Shown: one piece after another, positions 1 to 5,049 of the stretch
Numbering within the stretch: the stretch's first letter is position 1
Layout of the letters: each line of letters begins with the position of its first letter
Source: Flavobacteriales bacterium UBA1112
Lineage (GTDB): Bacteria > Bacteroidota > Bacteroidia > Flavobacteriales_D > Sanyastnellaceae
Assembly (NCBI GenBank): GCA_002313415.1
Contig: DCBH01000136.1
Span: 11,590 to 16,638 of the forward strand
Direction: 5' to 3'
Length of the DNA stretch: 5,049 bases
The notes under the pieces: model-generated
Seen by the model: only the letters and a program-made list of their open reading frames with translations
What the model was told of the DNA's origin: nothing
Databases searched by the model: none
Translations under genes and position numbers: made by a program

Positions 1-888
1 AGCAACAGGGGGAGATAGCGTCTGTGACTCTTCCCTTCGGAATGACGGCACAACCAAATGATTTTCTGTGATAAACCAACGATTATCCTTCAAAGGCAAC
101 ATGGCACTGACATTGACGAGAAAGGGGTTCTGATAAGACGTGCTCTCCGTGGTGTAGAAAATGTTAGAGATGTAATAAGGATCGCCACTGCTAGGTGTGA
201 CATAGGTGGAATCCACAAAATCCCCTCCATAAGAACTGCCTTCTTCAAAACGACTGCCGACGCCAAGATTTAGAGTGACATTTTTGTTTGCATCACCTAG
301 TGTAACATTGACGAAGCCCAAGACCAATGGACGATCCAAATCTCCGTAGTAATCCATTGTTGCCAGCCCTCCAAGAGATACGTGTAGATTGTCTTTGATT
401 TGCCCCCCAAATTTGGCAGTTACTCCCGCCGCGTAAGCTGAAATGATTGCGCCACCAGTGAATCGTTCGGTAAACCCGTAGCTGATGGAATTCAGGGCGA
501 TATTCGATTGAAAATATCCATCCCCCTTCTCCAATTGAATGCCAGATGGAGCAAAGAAATAACGGCTTGGCTGATTGCTAACGTAGGTATAACCCTGCTC
601 CACTTCATCCAAATTGACATCGAGTTCCATCAATGACTGGATGAGATATTTGGGAATCCGTGTGGCGCCGAGGCCCGCAATGTCCAGCACCACCTCAGCC
701 TCGTCGATGTCCATCAAGGTCCCAAATTTCAACGTGCCATCGTTCATCGTGATCTGCACATAGCTCTGAATCAACTCCGTGTACGAGACTACTGGCTCAG
801 ACTGGCCACAAGCACCAAAAGGCCATGATAGAAGAACTGTTGCAAGGCAGAGCTGCGAGGCATGCACAAGAAGAGATCGTAAGTACAT
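1..888 (-). CDS. Exported, probable outer-membrane beta-barrel protein, Bacteroidota family (3' end off the left edge)
   Basis: The reading frame is open from ATG at 888-886 to the left edge (296 codons, no stop), so the C terminus is missing. An in-frame TAG at 894-892 makes this ATG the first possible start. Residues 1-28 look like a signal peptide: a basic MYLR start, a hydrophobic stretch (LCLATVLLSW), then FGACGQ. This could be a signal peptidase I site or a poor lipobox with the lipidated Cys at 27. Residues about 44-90 (TMNDGTLKFGTLMDIDEAEV onward) resemble the small Sm-like beta module found at the front of many Bacteroidota envelope proteins. Residues about 109-296 alternate beta-strand-like segments with family-style signatures: RYFFAPSG, KGDGYFQ, ISYGFTERF, VTLGDANKNVTLNLGVG and WFITENHLV. 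I recognise this as a common uncharacterised Bacteroidota family, probably a beta-barrel in the outer membrane; the specific function is unknown. The family resemblance is from memory, and the barrel topology is inferred. It is transcribed divergently from the hydrolase gene at 966. Confidence 0.75.
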   Translation of the reverse strand, partial: MYLRSLLVHASQLCLATVLLSWPFGACGQSEPVVSYTELIQSYVQITMNDGTLKFGTLMDIDEAEVVLDIAGLGATRIPKYLIQSLMELDVNLDEVEQGYTYVSNQPSRYFFAPSGIQLEKGDGYFQSNIALNSISYGFTERFTGGAIISAYAAGVTAKFGGQIKDNLHVSLGGLATMDYYGDLDRPLVLGFVNVTLGDANKNVTLNLGVGSRFEEGSSYGGDFVDSTYVTPSSGDPYYISNIFYTTESTSYQNPFLVNVSAMLPLKDNRWFITENHLVVPSFRREESQTLSPPVA

Positions 889-965
889 GAGCTAAATTTC
901 TAGCCAAGTTACGATTTGGCTCCTCCCGTGCCTTACAAAGACTGACATCAACCGACCTTTGACGC
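889..965. promoter_or_regulatory. Divergent intergenic region with a weak candidate promoter for the minus-strand gene
   Basis: This 77-bp gap separates two divergent start codons, so it should hold both promoters. On the minus strand, TTTG (complement of 936-939) is followed 24 nt later by TAACTTGG (complement of 904-911). That resembles the Bacteroidota sigma-ABfr consensus TTTG / TAnnTTTG, with one mismatch in the -7 box and a spacer longer than the usual 19 or so. It would place transcription start a few bases before ATG 888. On the plus strand, TACGATTTG (910-918) is close to a -7 box but has one extra base, and I see no matching -33 element. Neither start codon has a Shine-Dalgarno sequence at the right distance, as is normal in this phylum. 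The region's role follows from gene layout; the specific boxes are tentative. Confidence 0.3.
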
Positions 966-2210
966 ATGGATTCATTGTCTCAAATTGTGTTGGGCGCCGC
1001 CGTTGGTGAGGTGGTTTTGGGGAGGCGTATCGGAAACCGAGCAATGATTTGGGGAGCCGTAGCGGGAACAATACCAGACATGGACGTCTTGGGAAAGTTC
1101 TTCTTAGATGAATTGGACAACTTGGGGTTTCACCGCGGCATCAGCCACTCGCTTTTGTTCTCGTTCGTGGGGGCTGTGGCTTTTGGATGGGCCACTGACC
1201 GCTTGTACAGAAGCCGTCACCACGCATGGATTGCCATGGGGACGAAGGCCGCCGCAGCAATCGTCATCGGCTTCGTCGTGAATTTTCTGACGATGATTCT
1301 GGCGCCTGGAACCTGGCTGCCTTTGGTCGCATACATACCAACAGTGGCTTGGTTCTGGTGGCGCAATGGACAAAAACGCTATTTCAGCGGGACTTGGCAA
1401 GTTCCAAATGCCTCGATGCGAGCGTGGATGGCACTGTTTTTTTGGGGATTTGTCACGCACATTTTGCTCGACTGTTTTACGACTTATGGAACACAAATCT
1501 TTGCGCCCTTCTCAAACCTCCGCGTGGCGTGGGGAACCATTTCAGTGGCTGATCCGCTTTACACAATACCCTTCCTCGTATGCCTGTTGGTGGCGGCGAG
1601 ACTTGCTCCTTCCGATCGACGCAGAGCCGTTTGGAATTGGGCGGGGCTGGGCTTAAGCTCCGCATACCTTGCTTTGACGGTGGTCAATTATCAGAGAGTG
1701 CACTCCACATTTGAGCAAACCCTTGAGGCGCAAGACATCACCTACGAACGGTTCTTCATCACACCGACCATCTTCAACAACGTCCTTTGGAATGGCGTCA
1801 TAGATGCGGGTGAAAACTATCTCTTGGCGCAGTACTCATTTTACGATGAGGTTGACTTGACCTTCACGCCAGTTGCCAAGGGATATGACCTCCTACGTAA
1901 TCTTGATTCTGACCCCACGCTGGCAACATTGCAATGGTTCAGCGCGGGATATTTGAATGCCATTCTACGTCCGGACGGAACACTTCAAGTCAACGATCTG
2001 AGGTTTGGTACTTTTTCAGGGGAGGCCACCGATGCCGACGACTACATTTTCAGATTCAACCTGATTGATTTTGGCCCAAAGGAATCTTATGGTTTCAAAC
2101 AGGCGGAAGGAGGACCACCAGAAGACACCGCTCAAACCATGATGCGGAGCTTAATACGTCGTGCTCGCGGCAAAAAAGCCTCCCCAGCTGGAGTCGAACA
2201 AAACAAATAG
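966..2210 (+). CDS. YdjM/DUF457-family membrane-bound metal-dependent hydrolase
   Basis: This is a complete 414-aa integral inner-membrane protein. The N terminus (MDSLSQIVLGAAVGEVVLG) is the conserved opening of the family, which supports ATG 966 as the start. Putative metal-site motifs follow: IPDMD (residues 36-40), HRGISHS (56-62) and THILLD (164-169), supplying His and Asp residues that are typical of the YdjM (PF04307) family. After the third motif comes TTYGTQIFAPFS, also family-typical. Hydrophobic segments lie at about 62-77, 92-113, 117-131, 152-168, 199-213 and 223-241, with a Lys/Arg-rich loop at 132-138 (RNGQKR). The last 170 residues are soluble and contain the conserved patches TPTIFNNVLWNGV (266-278) and VNDLRFG (342-348), ending in a basic tail (RRARGKK). 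Members are annotated as metal-dependent hydrolases, and E. coli YdjM is LexA-regulated, but the substrate is unknown. No LexA-type box was recognised upstream. The gene is alone in its transcription direction and ends inside a terminator hairpin. Confidence 0.9.
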   Translation: MDSLSQIVLGAAVGEVVLGRRIGNRAMIWGAVAGTIPDMDVLGKFFLDELDNLGFHRGISHSLLFSFVGAVAFGWATDRLYRSRHHAWIAMGTKAAAAIVIGFVVNFLTMILAPGTWLPLVAYIPTVAWFWWRNGQKRYFSGTWQVPNASMRAWMALFFWGFVTHILLDCFTTYGTQIFAPFSNLRVAWGTISVADPLYTIPFLVCLLVAARLAPSDRRRAVWNWAGLGLSSAYLALTVVNYQRVHSTFEQTLEAQDITYERFFITPTIFNNVLWNGVIDAGENYLLAQYSFYDEVDLTFTPVAKGYDLLRNLDSDPTLATLQWFSAGYLNAILRPDGTLQVNDLRFGTFSGEATDADDYIFRFNLIDFGPKESYGFKQAEGGPPEDTAQTMMRSLIRRARGKKASPAGVEQNK

Positions 2211-2232
2211 GGGGACAAGTTGCCCCCCTATT
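2206..2232. terminator. Bidirectional intrinsic terminator between convergent genes
   Basis: AATAGGGGG (2206-2214) pairs perfectly with CCCCCTATT (2224-2232), giving a 9-bp stem with a 9-nt loop. The TAG stop codon of the hydrolase gene (2208-2210) lies inside the left arm. On the minus strand the hairpin is followed by TTTGTTTTG (complement of 2197-2205), a reasonable T-rich tract, so it should terminate the large minus-strand gene whose stop is at 2254-2252. On the plus strand the tail is only CCTTG, so termination of the hydrolase transcript is likely but weaker. Perfect pairing and position between convergent stops make the call solid; the relative strengths are inferred. Confidence 0.8.
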
Positions 2233-2251
2233 CCTTGTATGATGTCATGAC

Positions 2252-5049
2252 TCACATGCAAGACGTTCCAAACATGGCCAACAGTCCCAGCAAATCAGCA
2301 ACGTTGATGACGCCATTCCCGTCCAAATCTCCAGGACATGCTTCCTCGCAACAATCGACTTCTACATCGTGGCAATGCTCTGAAAGGCAGACGCTCCCAT
2401 CAGGAGCAACTCCCTCAATGGTTCTGCAAATGTTGTACAAGCCGGGTTCCAAGTTGAATGTCGCATCGTAGCTCGATGCGGAAAGAACACCATCGACGGT
2501 CCAAGAAGGGTTCTGATGGCCGATCATGCCCGGGCCTAAAAATTCCGTCCCCTCGAGTTGGACTTCACACCCGTCCGCGTTCGCGGTTTGACTGACTACC
2601 CAAAATGCATTTCCGACGGAGCACTCGACAGGACACCCACACTCCAACGATTCACACACAACGATTCGTTCGTCTGGGTTGTCACAACAGTAGACTTCCA
2701 TGCATATCTCGTAAACTCCAGCTGTTTCAAAGCAGTGCTCATAACAAGCTGCAAAAGGAACTCCAATGATTGATGTCCCATCGGAAAAGAAAAAGTCTGC
2801 GCACAAATCAAAAGGATCGACCAAGCCCTCATTCAAATCGGCATCGTACAATCCGCATACCCCAATTGCGCATCCTTCACAACCAGTCACGCCCTCCCCG
2901 AAAATGGTGATGTCCATGGAAATGGAGGGCAACTCTGGCAATTTGCAAGACCCGCAATCCACCTCAACCTCTGTACACAGCACGAGCAAAGGCGTTTCAT
3001 CTTCATCATCACAACAAGTGATTGTCAAGCAAGCCACGTAAGTGCCGCTCTCTTCGTAGCAGTGAATCGGGCAAAAACCAGCCGTTCCTGAAATTGTAGT
3101 GCCATCTCCAAAGTCCCATTCGTAGCAATACACATCTGGGTCAAGGACAGGGCAATCGAAGCCGACTTCACACCCCTCCAAACAATCGCTAAACCCTGAC
3201 GTAACGAATGCCTCTATGGAATAATCCCCTTCCAACGGTGGGCACGGTTCAGGGGTTTCACAATTGATGACGAGTGTGTCACAATATGACGATTGGATCA
3301 AGGCATCATCGCAACAACTTGCGGTGAGACAAACCACAGGGGCACCCGGAGGCGTTCCAGCAAGGGAAGTGTAGCAATATGTGAATGGCTCTGAAAGTGG
3401 GCCACTCATCGACATCGTTGTGCCGTCACCAAAATCCCACTCTAAACAATGAATCGCAGGATCATAGTTCGGCGAGATAAAATCATCAAAAATGATTTCA
3501 CAACCAGATGGACAAGTCGCTCCTGGTCCATAGCTCCATGTAAATGTTGGATCAAAAACCTCCTCGCACGGGGTCGTTGTTGACCCACAAGTTTCCGTCA
3601 CGAAATCAGTTGCAATTGCTGTGAGTCCAAAATTGCCCTCATCCAAGGTGACTTGAATTGTAGAGATTCCATCCTCTACCTCCCAAATTCCCTGATCCAG
3701 GCTGGTCGAAATGTTCTCCCAGTCACATGGGGTCTCGCCGAGTGGTGTCTGAGCAACTGCGGTTTCAACTCCGTTCGTCGAATAACCTGTTGCCGCAACT
3801 CCACGATAGCCATGCAAAAAGATGCCATCAGGTGCACGGACTGCCATCGAAGGCTGTCTGAACTGCGCTTGTTGGCCATTGAACAACGAAAGTGCATCAA
3901 CCGACGTGCTGATGAGTCCGTTGTTTTGGGGAATGAGATACCTCGTGCTCCGAGTGGATGTCCCCGAGCTCAACTTAAATTCAGTCAGGAAAGGAACTGA
4001 ACCGTATGAACCACTCCAGCCATGACTTCGCTGGAATCCTCCCACAGTAAGGAGGTTCGCATCCATGGGATCTTGAAGCAAACTCAAGCCCTGCCAGTTC
4101 AAGTCAACATATTGTGAATTCCAAGTTTGCGCGAGGTCCAGATTTCCTGCCAAATCCCAAGTCGTAACACCCCAAGTGTGGGTGATGCTGTTGTTCACCA
4201 GTTGGTGGATTTGCTGAGAGCTTCCATTGAAAACCACGTCGCCAGACAGAGATGCATGTGCCCCGCCATTCTGATTTGAATATCTGTACGCCCAAGAAAG
4301 ATTACCTAAACCATCTAACATGACAGCCGCGGCTTCTTGTGGGGAATCAGAACTGTTAAACGACCCAGAGAAAAAGAATTTGGTCCCATCGAGAATTTCT
4401 GTTCCGTGATTGAAGGCATCCATGTCCTCGGAGGCCCAAGGTGCCCCACCATTAAATGCCCTTACCCAATCCACTGACAAATCTGGTTTTAACCTCATGG
4501 CCATTGCATGTCTCTTTCCCGTGGCATTGGTTTGAAGAAGATCCCCATCTCCAACCATGCCGCTGACCACAAACCCTTGTTGGCCATCTTTGGTGATGTG
4601 CATTGCAACGCCGTGTGCGGTGAAGGAATTGTTCTGATCGTCGAAATACACTCCCGGGTAAACGCGCGATTCAGCGACATCCAAGGAGGGGCTCAATACA
4701 GCCACTACCGGCACTGTCGTGGTACCATTGTTTGTGAATCCACACGCGATGTATCCGTTGAAAGCGGGTTCAATGTGCAGGAATTCGACCACTCCACCAG
4801 ACGCAGACACGTACTCACGCGCATTCACAAGTTGGCCAAAATTGTCCAATTCAAAAGCCTCACACTTCGGAACAAGCCCACCGATCTCTTCTCTCCCGAC
4901 CAGAACGGTGTGAAAAGGGTTGGTCAAGCACTCTGATTGGGTGACTCGATTGAAACTCCACTGATTGTCGAAGTGATTGGTTTGGTAATTCTGTGCTTGG
5001 ATTGTCGAATGGAATGCGACGAGGCACATGCTTAAGCAAAGGCTTTGAA
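2252..5049 (-). CDS. Large secreted Cys-rich PKD-domain protein with C-terminal dockerin-like motif (5' end probably off the right edge)
   Basis: The frame is open from the right edge to TGA at 2254-2252. The first ATG in the window (5029) gives 925 aa but a very short signal peptide (MCLVAFHSTIQAQ). The frame continues upstream without a stop as QSLCLS, which would complete a normal hydrophobic core, so the real start is probably beyond 5049. The likely cleavage follows IQAQ. Numbering from ATG 5029, residues about 84-430 hold five or six blade-like beta repeats with the pattern G(F/S)...(A/V)..L(D/S)..G...W, suggesting a propeller; this is inference. Residues 495-894 hold four PKD-like domains, two with a clear WDFGDGT (531-537, 638-644). 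Residues 898-925 form a dockerin-like calcium loop. About 45 of the last 455 residues are Cys, against about five in the first half. No type IX sorting domain of the usual kind is visible. It is probably a cell-surface or secreted adhesion or binding protein; no catalytic motif was recognised. The substrate is unknown. Confidence 0.85.
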   Translation of the reverse strand, partial: QSLCLSMCLVAFHSTIQAQNYQTNHFDNQWSFNRVTQSECLTNPFHTVLVGREEIGGLVPKCEAFELDNFGQLVNAREYVSASGGVVEFLHIEPAFNGYIACGFTNNGTTTVPVVAVLSPSLDVAESRVYPGVYFDDQNNSFTAHGVAMHITKDGQQGFVVSGMVGDGDLLQTNATGKRHAMAMRLKPDLSVDWVRAFNGGAPWASEDMDAFNHGTEILDGTKFFFSGSFNSSDSPQEAAAVMLDGLGNLSWAYRYSNQNGGAHASLSGDVVFNGSSQQIHQLVNNSITHTWGVTTWDLAGNLDLAQTWNSQYVDLNWQGLSLLQDPMDANLLTVGGFQRSHGWSGSYGSVPFLTEFKLSSGTSTRSTRYLIPQNNGLISTSVDALSLFNGQQAQFRQPSMAVRAPDGIFLHGYRGVAATGYSTNGVETAVAQTPLGETPCDWENISTSLDQGIWEVEDGISTIQVTLDEGNFGLTAIATDFVTETCGSTTTPCEEVFDPTFTWSYGPGATCPSGCEIIFDDFISPNYDPAIHCLEWDFGDGTTMSMSGPLSEPFTYCYTSLAGTPPGAPVVCLTASCCDDALIQSSYCDTLVINCETPEPCPPLEGDYSIEAFVTSGFSDCLEGCEVGFDCPVLDPDVYCYEWDFGDGTTISGTAGFCPIHCYEESGTYVACLTITCCDDEDETPLLVLCTEVEVDCGSCKLPELPSISMDITIFGEGVTGCEGCAIGVCGLYDADLNEGLVDPFDLCADFFFSDGTSIIGVPFAACYEHCFETAGVYEICMEVYCCDNPDERIVVCESLECGCPVECSVGNAFWVVSQTANADGCEVQLEGTEFLGPGMIGHQNPSWTVDGVLSASSYDATFNLEPGLYNICRTIEGVAPDGSVCLSEHCHDVEVDCCEEACPGDLDGNGVINVADLLGLLAMFGTSCM
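2255..2338 (-). other. C-terminal dockerin-like / EF-hand calcium-binding motif
   Basis: The last 28 residues begin CPGDLDGNGVINVADL and continue LGLLAMFG before ending TSCM. D901, D903, N905, N909 and D912 fall at positions 1, 3, 5, 9 and 12 of a 12-residue EF-hand-type loop, followed by a short hydrophobic helix, as in one half of a type I dockerin. Canonical dockerins carry two such halves; only one is present. The segment is flanked by cysteines (C898, C924) that could close it with a disulphide. Similar single motifs occur at the C termini of other Bacteroidota secreted proteins, but I cannot say whether this one binds a cohesin, anchors the protein or acts in export. Calcium binding is likely from the motif; the role is inferred. 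Confidence 0.75.
2348..3547 (-). repeat. Four tandem Cys-rich PKD-like domain repeats within the large secreted protein
   Basis: Four diverged units of about 90-100 aa are encoded in tandem, at protein residues about 495-590, 600-692, 702-799 and 803-894 (numbered from ATG 5029). Units 1 to 3 share a cysteine pattern: Cys-x(2-3)-Cys near the start (C506/C510, C616/C620, C717/C720), a Cys before the PKD core (C528, C635, C743), a Cys-Tyr or His-Cys turn (C552, C657, C766), a doubled Cys followed by an Asp (C572/573, C672/673, C781/782), and a closing Cys (C590, C692, C799). The PKD core reads WDFGDGT in units 1 and 2, drifts to FFFSDGT in unit 3, and is only WTVDG in unit 4, which also loses most of the internal cysteines. 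DNA-level similarity is visible, for example 3103-3120 against 3420-3437. The regular Cys spacing suggests disulphide-stabilised beta-sandwiches outside the cell. Confidence 0.8.
3740..4780 (-). other. Putative beta-propeller-like N-terminal region of the large secreted protein
   Basis: Residues about 84-430 (numbered from ATG 5029) show a recurring pattern spaced by roughly 45-60 aa: a strand ending in Gly (YIACGFTN at 93-100, GFVVSGMVG at 152-160, KFFFSGSF at 217-224, LLTVGGF at 326-332), then a strand leading to L-(D/S/K)-x-x-(G/L) and a Trp or Tyr strand (LKPDLSVDW, LDGLGNLSW, WDLAGNLDL). Such alternation is typical of propeller blades in secreted Bacteroidota proteins. No family-defining motif such as a Kelch or WD40 signature is present, so this is an inferred fold only, and the blade count (five or six) is uncertain. 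Confidence 0.4.

Noticed and set aside
58..273. 71-codon plus-strand open frame at the left end
   Set aside because: It lies antisense to the open minus-strand envelope protein frame that carries recognisable family signatures throughout.
917..930. GGGAGGAG on the minus strand as a ribosome binding site for the envelope protein gene
   Set aside because: It lies about 30 nt upstream of ATG 888, too far for a Shine-Dalgarno, and Bacteroidota genes usually lack one.
1437..1443. Run of seven T within the hydrolase gene as a possible frameshift or slippage site
   Set aside because: The frame is intact on both sides and encodes the expected hydrophobic FFW residues just before the conserved THILLD motif, so nothing suggests recoding or a sequencing error.
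1104..1496. 130-codon minus-strand open frame inside the hydrolase gene
   Set aside because: It is antisense to the conserved motifs of the YdjM-family gene. The Cys/His/Pro-rich translation is typical of a shadow frame.
2348..3547. Tandem DNA repeat suggestive of a CRISPR array or mobile element
   Set aside because: The similarity is diverged, about 300 bp in period, in frame, and explained by protein domain duplication. There are no short identical repeats with unique spacers and no terminal inverted repeats.
4508..4936. 142-codon plus-strand open frame inside the large secreted-protein gene
   Set aside because: It is antisense to a well-supported coding frame with clear domain repeats. 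Its translation has no domain-like or low-complexity signal consistent with a real protein.

Overview
This window looks like ordinary chromosomal DNA from a member of the Bacteroidota, most likely a marine or environmental Flavobacteriales-type organism. Three things point that way: an outer-membrane protein family common in that phylum, the Bacteroidota-type version of a YdjM/DUF457 membrane hydrolase, and a large secreted protein combining PKD-like domains with a C-terminal dockerin-like segment. Base composition is near 50% G+C by eye, which is high for a flavobacterium but not exceptional. None of the three genes has a recognisable Shine-Dalgarno sequence, which also fits the phylum. The taxonomic call is inference from protein style; no marker gene is present.

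Layout. (1) Positions 1-888, minus strand: the N-terminal 296 codons of a secreted, probably outer-membrane beta-barrel protein whose 3' end lies beyond the left edge. (2) Positions 889-965: a 77-bp divergent intergenic gap that must hold the promoters for genes 1 and 3. (3) Positions 966-2210, plus strand: a complete 414-aa integral membrane protein of the YdjM/DUF457 metal-dependent hydrolase family. (4) Positions 2206-2232: a strong hairpin, probably a bidirectional terminator between convergent genes. (5) Positions 2252-5049, minus strand: a secreted protein of at least 925 aa. It has a beta-rich, propeller-like N-terminal half, then four cysteine-rich PKD-like domains, then one EF-hand/dockerin-like calcium loop at the extreme C terminus. 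Its true start is probably just beyond the right edge.

How the genes relate. The orientation (minus, plus, minus) gives a divergent pair followed by a convergent pair, so no two genes share an operon inside the window. Two of the three products are envelope or exported proteins and the third is an inner-membrane protein, but nothing in the sequence ties them into one pathway. I see no RNA gene, mobile element, CRISPR array, phage remnant or defence-system signature, and I found no convincing new system. The most distinctive item is the cysteine-dense PKD array capped by a lone dockerin-like motif where a type IX secretion C-terminal domain would often be expected.
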